36,559 nucleotides of DNA from a virus, in IMG/VR virus record IMGVR_UViG_3300026518_000028, positions 1 through 36,559 of that record. The stretch is one strand, 5' to 3'. The position numbers and the translations under genes are program-made. Below the pieces are notes generated by a model. The model saw only the letters and a list, made by a program, of their open reading frames with translations. It ran no database searches and was not told where the DNA came from. Positions 14,576-20,910 of this stretch are shown in pieces; position 1 is the stretch's first letter, and each line of letters opens with the position of its first letter.

Positions 14576-14613
14576 TGTGTTTTTTTGTAATGCCGCAAAA
14601 AAACACATTGCAA
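14570..14613. promoter_or_regulatory. operator: perfect 18-bp inverted repeat
   Basis: TTGCAATGTGTTTTTTTG (14570-14587) and its exact reverse complement (14596-14613) flank an 8-nt spacer TAATGCCG. Each arm carries the -35 hexamer of one of two divergent promoters. Transcribed, it would form an 18-bp hairpin, but promoter overlap makes a protein-binding site the simpler reading. Confidence 0.75.
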
Positions 14614-14635
14614 TCCGTTTAGGTGTGGTTATATT
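14608..14635 (+). promoter_or_regulatory. rightward early promoter
   Basis: TTGCAA (14608-14613) and TATATT (14630-14635) are 16 bases apart, 26 bases before ATG 14662. The -35 box is the outer end of the right operator arm. GGAGG precedes the ATG. Confidence 0.65.
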
Positions 14636-14661
14636 GGGGGTAAGCAAACGGAGGAAAGAAC

Positions 14662-14952
14662 ATGGAAGAAGTTAAAAGCATTAAGGCACTGCTGGACGCG
14701 GCAAAGCCATTTATGGAAGCACTGCCGAAAGATAGCGCAATGGCTAAAATCGTGGCGGCTTACGTGGACGCTGAGCGGGTGGCCAGTGGAAATCTTAGCC
14801 AAAGTGATGCCGATTATTTTGGCGATGCGGCCAGCGTGATCTATGCCGCTAGTGATGATTTGGCGGGGCGTTATGTTGGCCTTATAGGTAATTGCCGAAG
14901 CCTGCCAAGTGTGAAAGTGGATAGCTGGGATGGGTGCGAATATGCAGACTGA
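14662..14952 (+). CDS. first early protein, hypothetical, 96 aa
   Basis: This is the first gene of the rightward operon, with CGGAGG before ATG 14662. The product is helical and acidic (MEEVKSIKALLDAAKPFMEA, LPKDSAMAKIVAAYVDAERV) and ends in GCEYAD. No motif recognised. Its place directly after the early promoter suggests a host-takeover or regulatory role, as is common for first early genes, but the sequence does not say which. Confidence 0.6.
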   Translation: MEEVKSIKALLDAAKPFMEALPKDSAMAKIVAAYVDAERVASGNLSQSDADYFGDAASVIYAASDDLAGRYVGLIGNCRSLPSVKVDSWDGCEYAD

Positions 14953-15088
14953 AACATTCACAACAAAAGATGACCTTGAGGGGTTTCTTGTGCAGCTCGA
15001 TCTTATGGGCGGATACATCGTTCACCGGATTGAATGCCGCAAGGGAGATTACACTGTAACCTATAGCAAGCCGGAGGGTGAAAAATGA
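14942..15088 (+). CDS. small early protein, 48 aa
   Basis: ATG 14942 lies 11 bases inside the end of the previous gene. The product MQTETFTTKDDLEGFLVQLD continues GGYIVHRIECRKGDYTVTYS, a compact alpha/beta pattern, and stops at TGA 15086-15088. The stop overlaps the next start (ATGA). Function unknown. Overlaps on both sides and a balanced composition support it. Confidence 0.55.
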   Translation: MQTETFTTKDDLEGFLVQLDLMGGYIVHRIECRKGDYTVTYSKPEGEK

Positions 15089-15303
15089 CCATTTGCAAGC
15101 AAATAGCAAAGAACAACGCCAAGGTTCGGGCGCGCCGGAATATGGAAAACCCGCTAGGCATGCTTTATGCCGCCAACAAGGCCATTGATCGCCGCCGATT
15201 GGTGGTTTCCGTTTCCTTGCTGGCCTTTGGGCTGGCGGGGTTTGGGTGGGGCTTGCATCACTGGAAAGATGTTGTGGTGCGGTTTTTGGAGGGATGGCTG
15301 TGA
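15085..15303 (+). CDS. single-pass membrane protein, 72 aa
   Basis: The product has a basic N-terminal half (ICKQIAKNNAKVRARRNMEN), a hydrophobic segment at about 40-58 (VVSVSLLAFGLAGFGWGL), and a short tail DVVVRFLEGWL. The positive-inside rule predicts a cytoplasmic N-terminus. Early small membrane proteins often act in superinfection exclusion, but there is no specific signature here. ATGA overlap with the previous gene and GTGA with the next. Confidence 0.6.
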   Translation: MTICKQIAKNNAKVRARRNMENPLGMLYAANKAIDRRRLVVSVSLLAFGLAGFGWGLHHWKDVVVRFLEGWL

Positions 15304-15497
15304 GCAACCCAGATTTGCAGTGGGAACTATTGCGCGAAATATCCGACCAGCGAGAGCGGGCCGACGCTAGCGCAAGGGTGGCGAAAACTGATGAAACCGC
15401 GCAATATTACGCTGGCATGGCGGCGGCATTCCTTTGGTGTTTCGTGAAGGTTGAAGAGAAGATAGACATTGCTAAGGAGAGAGAGAATGGGCAATGA
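15300..15497 (+). CDS. hypothetical protein, 65 aa
   Basis: I choose GTG 15300, which overlaps the previous stop (GTGA) and has GGAGGG six bases upstream; ATG 15294 is too close to that site. The product (MSNPDLQWELLREISDQRER, ending KVEEKIDIAKERENGQ) is helical with a short hydrophobic patch AQYYAGMAAAFLWCFVKV. No family recognised. It overlaps the start of the annealing-protein gene by 11 bases. Confidence 0.55.
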   Translation: MSNPDLQWELLREISDQRERADASARVAKTDETAQYYAGMAAAFLWCFVKVEEKIDIAKERENGQ

Positions 15498-16194
15498 AAA
15501 GAAAGACGGGTTGGCACTTCTTCGGGAACCATTCCCTGAGAACGCAATTTCGAAGCTGCCAAAGCCGACAAAGCGCCAAACGGATGAGGTGAAGGCTGAC
15601 TTCAAAAAGGGCATCCGGTGCGAATTGTGCGGTGGCTGGCACCACCCGCAAGTTGTGCATCTTGATTATGTAGGCCACGCGGCATTAACTGATCGACTTC
15701 TTGATTGTGACCCTGAATGGAATTGGGAGCCGCTGTCCGTCAATGAAAATGGTCTTCCTGTTTATGACGGCATCGGGGGATTATGGATCAAACTCACTGT
15801 TTGCGGCGTACCCCGCCTAGGCTATGGTCATGCTGATGGCAAAACTGGTGGCAACGCTATCAAGGAAATCATTGGCGACGCCTTGCGCAATGCTGCTATG
15901 CGGTTCGGTGCAGCGCTAGACCTATGGCACAAGGGCGATTTGCATGGTGACGATGAAACGCCACCGCCGCAACAGACGCCACCGCCAAAGCCCCCGCAAG
16001 GGCTAACCAAGGCCGAAGCCCTGGGCCATATCTGGGGCGCTAAAACCAAGGCCGCGCTCGACGGCATGGCGGCAAGGCTGGCTAAACAATACCCCGAAAT
16101 CGCGGGTGACGAAAAGGTTATTGCGGCAATCGTGAAGATGAATGGGAAGTTTGAAGATGATAACCCGCCTGTTGATGACGTTATCCCATATTAG
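15487..16194 (+). CDS. Rad52-like single-strand annealing protein
   Basis: From ATG 15487 (AAGGAGAGAGAG upstream) the product is 235 residues. The N-terminal ~150 carry DYVGHAALTDRLLDCDPEWN, GGLWIKLTVCGVPRLGYGHA and AIKEIIGDALRNAAMRFGAA, a pattern typical of phage Rad52/Sak-type annealing proteins. A Pro/Gln linker (TPPPQQTPPPKPPQ) follows, then a helical domain. The protein ends DDNPPVDDVIPY, which resembles the acidic tip of SSB (DDDIPF) and may bind the same partners. With the SSB at 17215 and the nucleases after it, it makes a recombination module. Rad52 versus Erf family cannot be settled by eye. Confidence 0.7.
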   Translation: MGNEKKDGLALLREPFPENAISKLPKPTKRQTDEVKADFKKGIRCELCGGWHHPQVVHLDYVGHAALTDRLLDCDPEWNWEPLSVNENGLPVYDGIGGLWIKLTVCGVPRLGYGHADGKTGGNAIKEIIGDALRNAAMRFGAALDLWHKGDLHGDDETPPPQQTPPPKPPQGLTKAEALGHIWGAKTKAALDGMAARLAKQYPEIAGDEKVIAAIVKMNGKFEDDNPPVDDVIPY

Positions 16195-16203
16195 GAGAGA
16201 ATT

Positions 16204-16905
16204 ATGGAAAATGAACGTGCAGTAATTGGCGGCAACAACCCTCCATCGCCAATTGACGACGCCGTAGCGCCATATGGTGCGCTTATTCTTGAGTGCGAAA
16301 ACTGGTGCGATGGCGGCAAGGTGGAAACCGAAGCGCAAATGGAAGTTGTTGACGCTCTTCTAAAGCAATTCAAAACCGCCAGAACCGCCGTAAATAAAGC
16401 CCGTGATGATGACGTTCGAGAATACAAGGCGGCACATACGGCAGCAATTGAGTTCTGGAAGCCCACGCTTGCAGATTTTGACCGGATTGTCGCCTCACTG
16501 GTTGCCACTGTTGACCCATTCAAGCGCAAGATGGCGGCTGAGAAAGCTGAGGCCGAGCGCATTGCATGGGAAAAGGCCAATGCGGCAAAACTTGAGGCTG
16601 AACGGAAAGCCCGCGAGGCGGATGCAGCGGACCTTGAGGCGCAACGCGAGGCACAACAGGCCCAAGAGGCGGCTATGCAGGCAGACAAGGCAGCACGGGC
16701 GGCGAAGGCTGACAAGCCAAGGGGTTTGCGGAAAGTCAAACACTTTGAGATTGTGGACATGCGGGCGCTGGTTAATTGGATCGCCACAAACGACAAGCCA
16801 GCAATGGCCGCTTTCGCTGAGGAATACGCGCGGGCGCATCACAAAACTACAACCCTTGGCGGCGATAATGTGGTAAAGCAATGGCAATCTAAGGAGGCAT
16901 TTTGA
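16204..16905 (+). CDS. coiled-coil protein next to annealing protein, 233 aa
   Basis: TTAGGAGAG precedes ATG 16204. The N-terminal part (MENERAVIGGNNPPSPIDDA) is followed by a helical region with KQFKTARTAVNKARDDDVRE and then a ~90-residue Ala/Glu/Arg coiled coil (about 115-185). The last ~50 residues form a small domain (HFEIVDMRALVNWIATNDKP, ending VVKQWQSKEAF). Similar proteins often sit beside Erf/Rad52-type genes in phages; the function is unknown but a recombination or nucleoid role is likely by context. GC-rich codons as in its neighbours. Confidence 0.6.
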   Translation: MENERAVIGGNNPPSPIDDAVAPYGALILECENWCDGGKVETEAQMEVVDALLKQFKTARTAVNKARDDDVREYKAAHTAAIEFWKPTLADFDRIVASLVATVDPFKRKMAAEKAEAERIAWEKANAAKLEAERKAREADAADLEAQREAQQAQEAAMQADKAARAAKADKPRGLRKVKHFEIVDMRALVNWIATNDKPAMAAFAEEYARAHHKTTTLGGDNVVKQWQSKEAF

Positions 16906-16949
16906 TGCACCCGCGCCGGAATTTAACAACAAAGAAAGAGAGTTACTAA
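16905..16949 (+). CDS. possible 14-aa ORF with strong ribosome site
   Basis: The frame MHPRRNLTTKKESY starts at ATG 16905, sharing one base with the previous stop (TGATG). AAGGAGG lies seven bases upstream inside the end of the previous gene, and the next gene starts one base after its stop. It may simply keep ribosomes moving to 16950. Too short to call a function. Confidence 0.35.
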   Translation: MHPRRNLTTKKESY

Positions 16950-17225
16950 ATGGAAGATAGAGATTCACAAATTAAGGATTTTGGGTTTAGCCTTGCAGGA
17001 ACATCAGTAAACGCCATGATGATGGCTGCAGACACTGGAGAAGCCTATTACGAAGGGGTTTTGTCGCTTGCGGTTGGAGTTGTATACCACTTTGGCGTGA
17101 TCGACAGAGCAACAACAAAAGAAGAAAATGAATGTGCGGCGCTTAAGGAAAGGGTATTAGGATTACTATATAAAGCATATAGTGCCGGACTTGAGCAAGA
17201 ATCGGAGATTCTTAATGCTGAATAA
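16950..17225 (+). CDS. hypothetical protein, 91 aa
   Basis: The product is a helical protein (MEDRDSQIKDFGFSLAGTSV, then LSLAVGVVYHFGVIDRATTK, ending AGLEQESEILNAE). The middle is mildly hydrophobic but has no clear membrane helix. Codon use here is richer in AT than in the flanking recombination genes, which suggests a different origin. It overlaps the SSB start by 11 bases. No family recognised. Confidence 0.55.
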   Translation: MEDRDSQIKDFGFSLAGTSVNAMMMAADTGEAYYEGVLSLAVGVVYHFGVIDRATTKEENECAALKERVLGLLYKAYSAGLEQESEILNAE

Positions 17226-17661
17226 ATGGACTGGAATTGGCCACTTGGGAGCCGATGTAGAAATACGCACGTTCCAAAATGGCGGGCGCGTGGCCAACCT
17301 GCGCCTTGCCTGCACTGAAACGTGGAAAGACAAGCAAGGCCAGCAACAAGAGCGCACCGAATGGGTGAGCGTTGCCATTTTCTCGGAGGGGCTTGTTAGC
17401 GTGGCCGAACGGTTCCTGAAAAAAGGTTCCAAGGTCTACCTTGAAGGCAAGCTGCAAACCCGCAAGTGGCAAGATCAATCCGGCAATGACCGCTATAAAA
17501 CCGAGGTGGTTTTGCAAGGGTTTGACTGCAAGCTGATTATGCTGGACGGGAAGCAAGAGCGCGGCGGCTATCAGGACAAGGCGTTGCAAGGCCCGCAGGG
17601 TGGTGCTCAGGCTGGTGGCTTCGATGCCGACTTGCCATTCGCCGCAGAGAAACGAATTTAA
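17215..17661 (+). CDS. ssb: single-stranded DNA-binding protein
   Basis: I choose ATG 17215 (GGAG seven bases upstream) over GTG 17182. The product starts MLNKWTGIGHLGADVEIRTF, followed by NLRLACTETWKDKQG, RTEWVSVAIFSE, AERFLKKGSKVYLEGKL and RKWQDQSGNDRYKTEVVL, which is the bacterial SSB OB-fold. After a Gly/Gln-rich linker it ends DADLPFAAEKRI: the DxDLPF tip is present but followed by six extra residues, so the partner-binding end is not at the very C-terminus. It coats ssDNA for replication and annealing. Confidence 0.93.
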   Translation: MLNKWTGIGHLGADVEIRTFQNGGRVANLRLACTETWKDKQGQQQERTEWVSVAIFSEGLVSVAERFLKKGSKVYLEGKLQTRKWQDQSGNDRYKTEVVLQGFDCKLIMLDGKQERGGYQDKALQGPQGGAQAGGFDADLPFAAEKRI

Positions 17662-17667
17662 ACCATT

Positions 17668-17729
17668 CCACCCGATTGCTGTTGATACCCTGACCGGGTG
17701 GATAGGGGCCAGCTTTGCACACTGGCCCC
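17668..17729 (+). terminator. two tandem GC hairpins between SSB and NinB-like gene
   Basis: CCACCCG/CGGGTGG (17668-17674 with 17695-17701) and GGGGCCAG/CTGGCCCC (17705-17712 with 17722-17729) lie in the 93-base gap. Neither is followed by a U-run, so they are more likely attenuators or mRNA-processing/stability elements than strong terminators. Confidence 0.45.
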
Positions 17730-17754
17730 GCAACTTAACTTAGGAGAAAGACCA

Positions 17755-18219
17755 ATGGCCCACCGCGCTATCAAAACCCCAAGCCAGCGTGAAGGCCTGT
17801 TTTCCGTGCTAAGCAACGTTGATTTGCCGTTCACAATATCGTGGACAAAAGGGCATGACCGGACGGCAGCGCAGAACCGCTTGCAATGGCTATGGGCTGA
17901 AGAATGCGCGCGGGATTTGGGAAATGATGACGCGGCGGGTTATCAGGCCATATTCAAGCTGGAAATAGGGGTGCCAATTCTAAGGGCCGAGAATGAAGAA
18001 TTTCGGCACGTTTATGATACGCTGATAAAGCCCGCCAGCTATGAGGAAAAAATCAAGGCCATGCGTAGCGGGATGATTGACGTATCCAGCCGCATGACCA
18101 AAAAGCAAATGACGAATTACCTCGATCGCATATGGGCCGAATACACTGGTTTAGGTGTTGATCTAACCTTGCCTGACCCTGAAATGGTTTGGAGATTGAA
18201 GGCGCAAGGCAATGACTGA
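17755..18219 (+). CDS. NinB-like recombination protein
   Basis: TAGGAGAAAG precedes ATG 17755. The 154-residue product has RTAAQNRLQWLWAEECARDL, where R-x-x-x-QNR-x-W-W-E is the N-terminal NinB signature. It also has SRMTKKQMTNYLDRIWAEYT followed by LGVDLTLPDPEMVWR. NinB (lambda Orf family) binds ssDNA and helps recombinase loading on SSB-coated DNA. It is placed between SSB and a Ref-type nuclease, which agrees. Overlap of 8 bases with the next gene. Confidence 0.7.
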   Translation: MAHRAIKTPSQREGLFSVLSNVDLPFTISWTKGHDRTAAQNRLQWLWAEECARDLGNDDAAGYQAIFKLEIGVPILRAENEEFRHVYDTLIKPASYEEKIKAMRSGMIDVSSRMTKKQMTNYLDRIWAEYTGLGVDLTLPDPEMVWRLKAQGND

Positions 18220-18589
18220 CTTCAATCCAGCCCCTAAGCCCATTAAAGCACCTAAAGAGCAAAAGCGCTACATGACCACCAAACGGCGCAAGAAGCCCGT
18301 CAGCGCCCGTTCTGAGCGCATACACAACTGCCCCTGCATGATATGCCACTTCTACGGAATGCAACAACTATCACCTACGGCGGAACACCACTGGATTCAC
18401 GATAGGCCAGTGCCGGGGCGGAAAACGCCAGACAGCGAAACCTTGCCGCTTTGCGAGGGCCACCACCAAGGCTTGATTGATAACAGCAAGATTGCCCTGC
18501 ATCTCGGGCCGGAAACATGGCGGAAGGAATACGGGCGGGATTATGACTGGCTTAAATACGCTAATGAATTGATTGAGGAGTATAATTGA
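18212..18589 (+). CDS. Ref-like HNH nuclease (RecA-dependent type)
   Basis: The 125-residue product has a basic N-terminus, then a zinc/HNH region: C40, C42, C45 (CPCMIC), HH at 59-60 (AEHHWIHDR) and C81-x2-HH (LCEGHHQG), ending with LHLGPETWRKEYGRDYDW. The C..C, H-H, PLC-x-x-HHQG and W-x-x-x-YGRDYDW arrangement is that of P1 Ref-like (RecA_dep_nuc) proteins, which cut DNA at RecA-made D-loops. Next to SSB and NinB it fits a recombination role. Confidence 0.7.
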   Translation: MTDFNPAPKPIKAPKEQKRYMTTKRRKKPVSARSERIHNCPCMICHFYGMQQLSPTAEHHWIHDRPVPGRKTPDSETLPLCEGHHQGLIDNSKIALHLGPETWRKEYGRDYDWLKYANELIEEYN

Positions 18590-18865
18590 ATGCGCGGCCA
18601 ATTCAAAAACAAGCGCGACGCTAATGAGCCTGCAATATTTGCAATCCTTCGCGGTTACGGGTTTTCAATCTACCCCACAGATCAGCCGCTAGATTCAATC
18701 TGCGCATTCAATGGCGTGAATTACCTGGTTGAGATCAAGAACGGCTTGAAAGCGCCGCTAACCAAGCCACAAGCTAAGTTTCTAAAAGACTGGCGCGGGC
18801 AATTTGTCATTCTGCATAATGAAGATGAAGCCCACGAATGGGCTAAATCTGTAGTTAGCCGTTAG
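18590..18865 (+). CDS. PD-(D/E)XK nuclease (VRR-NUC/resolvase-like), 91 aa
   Basis: The product has D35 (QPLDSICAF), then E48-x-K50 in YLVEIKNG and Q61 after LTKPQAKFL, the compact PD-(D/E)XK layout seen in phage Holliday-junction resolvase-like and VRR-NUC proteins. The N-terminal ANEPAIFAILRGYGF supplies the usual helix with a conserved Glu. GAGGAG lies upstream of ATG 18590. It is last in the recombination group and its stop overlaps a convergent gene by 11 bases. Confidence 0.7.
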   Translation: MRGQFKNKRDANEPAIFAILRGYGFSIYPTDQPLDSICAFNGVNYLVEIKNGLKAPLTKPQAKFLKDWRGQFVILHNEDEAHEWAKSVVSR

Positions 18866-19340
18866 CCTCAAATATAGCTTGGGCAATGCCCCGAGGTGAG
18901 GCGCTGCGAATGCGCTTTGTCTTTTCTGACTTCCCCCCGAGCTTCAGGTGCTGCAATGAATAGCCAGGCTCTACGGGAACAGGCTTTTTATCAGGCATGA
19001 TGAACCCGCCGCCCGTCCAGTAGCATGTTTTTTTCGGATAAGCATCGCGCGGCTCTATGTATTCGGGATAGCGCGGATGCACGTCATCCTTCGGCAAATA
19101 CCCGCCGTATTCCCATGGGTGGAATATATGGTCAGGCTTGCGCCACTCGGATGAAATGACACTAACAGGGTTTTCTATAACCCACGGGCAACCGATTTGC
19201 TTGGCCATGTCTCGCACGGTGTAAACCAGTTTCATTGCCTTATCACGATAGCGCGCATCAGCCGCCGCCTTTTTGGCAAAGTGCGCCGCACCGCTCACAG
19301 CCAAATCTGTGCATGGCGGGAAGCCTAAAACTATTGCCAC
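18855..19340 (-). CDS. C5-cytosine-methyltransferase-like protein, C-terminal part
   Basis: From GTG 19340 the product reads VAIVLGFPPCTDLAVSGAAH, where PPCT matches the catalytic PC motif (motif IV) of C5 DNA methyltransferases. WVIENPVSVIS corresponds to the ENV motif VI, and TCYWTGGGFIMPDKKPVP follows. The SAM-binding part (motif I) is in the separate ORF 19331-19543. A TGA sits just upstream in this frame, so the gene is broken or split at 19340-19346. It would act on phage DNA, perhaps against host restriction, if the two parts work together. Confidence 0.65.
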   Translation of the reverse strand: MAIVLGFPPCTDLAVSGAAHFAKKAAADARYRDKAMKLVYTVRDMAKQIGCPWVIENPVSVISSEWRKPDHIFHPWEYGGYLPKDDVHPRYPEYIEPRDAYPKKTCYWTGGGFIMPDKKPVPVEPGYSLQHLKLGGKSEKTKRIRSASPRGIAQAIFEANG

Positions 19341-19543
19341 ATTTCAAAATGCCTGAGAATGATTTCAATGTTCTGGTGGTGGTCTCTTGCATCCCACGGC
19401 ATGAATATAATCCGGCCTTTTCCGTGGTTTTCTATTCGTTGCTTTTTGTGCAGAATATCGTAGCAATAGACATCATGCCCGGCTTTCGCCCACGGTGCGG
19501 CGCTTAGGCCACTTTCCTCGAACAGGCAAACAACGTCCTTCAT
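19331..19543 (-). CDS. C5-methyltransferase-like protein, N-terminal part
   Basis: ATG 19543 overlaps the stop of the HD gene (ATGA), which favours it over GTG 19552. The 70-residue product has VVCLFEESGLSAAPWAKAGH then DVYCYD, the SAM-binding motif I/II layout of C5 methyltransferases. It ends RHFEMWQ at a TAG. The other half starts 10 bases earlier in the -1 frame and reads on smoothly (...HFEM then VAIVLGFPPC). A single missing G in the string ATGTGGC would restore one ORF. Confidence 0.6.
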   Translation of the reverse strand: MKDVVCLFEESGLSAAPWAKAGHDVYCYDILHKKQRIENHGKGRIIFMPWDARDHHQNIEIILRHFEMWQ

Positions 19544-20049
19544 GCCGCCCACCGTATAATATCAGCCACTTCCAAATTCACGCCGCAAGCGTCTGCCATG
19601 CCAAATATGCGGGCTTTGCTTTCTATCCACTCCCCTCGCTGCATAAGGTCAGGGCGGTGAAGTTGGGCGAATAGCAGTGCGTCGAGGCGGTCACAAAGGT
19701 TAAGACGCTCTTGCCATCGGTCATCCAGCAAATATTCGCATTCCATTTTCTTCGCAGTTTCGGCTTCAAGAATATCAAGCGCCGCGTTGAATTTTGGATT
19801 GTCTTGCTTGCTAACGGCGGAAACGTCACCTACGATATATTCGGGCAGGTCGTGCACCACACAAGCCCACAGAACGTTCGCAGGGGCATCCGGCCATAGA
19901 GAGCGCATAAGGACCGCCACGCGCCCGCTATGGCCGTTTAACGGGTCATGGGTGTGGGCAAGGTGCTCGTTGCTGTGCCACCTAGCGACGTGGCAGGATT
20001 TCCACAATATAGCTGTTTTCTGCGGGCTTAGTCTAGGCGTGCTGGTCAT
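19540..20049 (-). CDS. HD-domain phosphohydrolase (YfbR-like)
   Basis: I take ATG 20049 (MTSTPRLS, GGAAG upstream), 4 bases after the HNH stop, over ATG 20064. The 169-residue product has HSGRVAVLMRSLW, then ACVVHDLPEYIVGDVSA: H...HD..E...GD is the metal-binding HD signature, in the spacing of YfbR-type 5'-deoxynucleotidases. Such enzymes may tune the nucleotide pool or hydrolyse a nucleotide signal. It is co-transcribed with the HNH gene above and the methyltransferase-like ORFs below. Confidence 0.75.
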   Translation of the reverse strand: MTSTPRLSPQKTAILWKSCHVARWHSNEHLAHTHDPLNGHSGRVAVLMRSLWPDAPANVLWACVVHDLPEYIVGDVSAVSKQDNPKFNAALDILEAETAKKMECEYLLDDRWQERLNLCDRLDALLFAQLHRPDLMQRGEWIESKARIFGMADACGVNLEVADIIRWAA

Positions 20050-20053
20050 TGTT

Positions 20054-20611
20054 TTATCTTCCATGGTTAAAGTTAAATCCGTGTTTAGTCTCAGCCAATT
20101 TGCGAGCCTTCGCGGCATCATCTATATTGTCGTAAAACCCTAGGTTTTCCTGAATTCCTTCACATCTTATTTGCGCGTGCCATTTCTTGGCTGCTTTATG
20201 CCAACAAACGCCATGAACGCCACTAGTGTTGCATTTCGACAAAACTCTATTATGTGAATTGTCCAAGTTTGTAGCGGGGCGTAAGTTAGCGATTCTATTG
20301 TCAGACCGAACGCCGTTGATGTGATCAATCTGGTCCACTGGCCAAGCCCCCGTTTCTATTGCCCAAATTACGCGGTGCGCGCGGTGCCATTGGCACATAA
20401 TTGGGCCTCGCATATACCCACTACCGTCGTTGGAGTTCATAGCTATTTTACCAGCGTATCTTCCATTCCACTTGTTACAAGTGTGTTTGGCAGAATGCCG
20501 CCCGATCTTAAACATGTCAGGAGTGCGCTCGCGCCAAAACAGTTTGCCAGTATCCGGCTCGTAGCGTAAGAGCTTGCGTAATAATTCAGGGGGTGGTAAA
20601 TCTTTCGACAT
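20054..20611 (-). CDS. HNH homing endonuclease with AP2 domain (copy 1)
   Basis: The 185-residue product starts MSKDLPPPELLRKLLRYEPD with GKLFWRERTPDMF. The HNH core has AHRVIWAIETGAWPVDQ followed by DHINGVRSDNRIANL, and the C-terminal AP2 DNA-binding domain follows (SGVHGVCWHKAAKKWHAQIR). This is a standard free-standing phage homing endonuclease. It is a clear paralogue of 23577-24143 on the other strand. The AAAGGACTAGCCA before ATG 20611 matches the other copy's ribosome site, and a promoter and hairpin precede it. Confidence 0.88.
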   Translation of the reverse strand: MSKDLPPPELLRKLLRYEPDTGKLFWRERTPDMFKIGRHSAKHTCNKWNGRYAGKIAMNSNDGSGYMRGPIMCQWHRAHRVIWAIETGAWPVDQIDHINGVRSDNRIANLRPATNLDNSHNRVLSKCNTSGVHGVCWHKAAKKWHAQIRCEGIQENLGFYDNIDDAAKARKLAETKHGFNFNHGR

Positions 20612-20635
20612 TGGCTAGTCCTTTAGCTGATCGTT

Positions 20636-20662
20636 GGCGAGGGTGTTGATGCACCGCTCGCC
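20636..20662 (-). promoter_or_regulatory. 5-prime leader hairpin of HNH gene (copy 1)
   Basis: On the minus strand GGCGAG-C-GGTG-CATCAA-CACC-CTCGCC forms a 10-bp hairpin with one bulged C and a hexaloop, starting close to the predicted transcript start. The second HNH gene has the same shape with different stem bases. Confidence 0.65.
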
Positions 20663-20665
20663 ACT

Positions 20666-20694
20666 TTTATAGCATGAACGCTAATCAATCTCAA
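20666..20694 (-). promoter_or_regulatory. promoter of HNH/HD/methyltransferase genes
   Basis: On the minus strand TTGAGA (20694-20689) and TATAAA (20671-20666) are 17 bases apart, close to sigma70 consensus. The -35 overlaps the end of the 20-aa ORF. GCTATAAAA is shared with the promoter of the other HNH gene. Confidence 0.65.
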
Positions 20695-20753
20695 CAGCCT
20701 AATCGGCGCACAAAGCAGGCTTTCCAAAGGGCGGCTACCTTTTCAGGTGTCAT
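20691..20753 (-). CDS. possible 20-aa ORF
   Basis: ATG 20753 has GAGGAAAGC upstream and overlaps the end of the 55-aa gene; the frame MTPEKVAALWKACFVRRLGC stops at 20691. It resembles a short helix with two Cys. The HNH promoter begins within it, so it may be the remnant of a longer gene cut when the HNH cassette arrived. Function unknown. Confidence 0.4.
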   Translation of the reverse strand: MTPEKVAALWKACFVRRLGC

Positions 20754-20910
20754 TGCTTTCCTCTTTGCTTTCCACCAGTCCTACCTTCATAAGCGCCTCT
20801 ATTGTAAACAGTAGTGTGTGGTGTAGGGCTTGCTGGTGATGGGCTGGCATATCGTCAAATCCACGGTGAAGCAGTTTCAGGGCTTCACGCTCTTTGTCGG
20901 CGTCAGTCAT
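20743..20910 (-). CDS. small protein, 55 aa
   Basis: ATG 20910 overlaps the stop of the gene before it (ATGA). The product MTDADKEREALKLLHRGFDD, then HHQQALHHTLLFTIEALMKV, is a short helical, His-rich protein ending in SKEESNDT. No family recognised. Its end overlaps the 20-aa ORF, so all members of this island are coupled. Confidence 0.55.
   Translation of the reverse strand: MTDADKEREALKLLHRGFDDMPAHHQQALHHTLLFTIEALMKVGLVESKEESNDT

Noticed and set aside
19331-19346. programmed -1 frameshift in the methyltransferase-like gene
   Set aside because: No X-XXY-YYZ heptamer and no strong hairpin directly downstream; kept as a split gene or possible one-base error.
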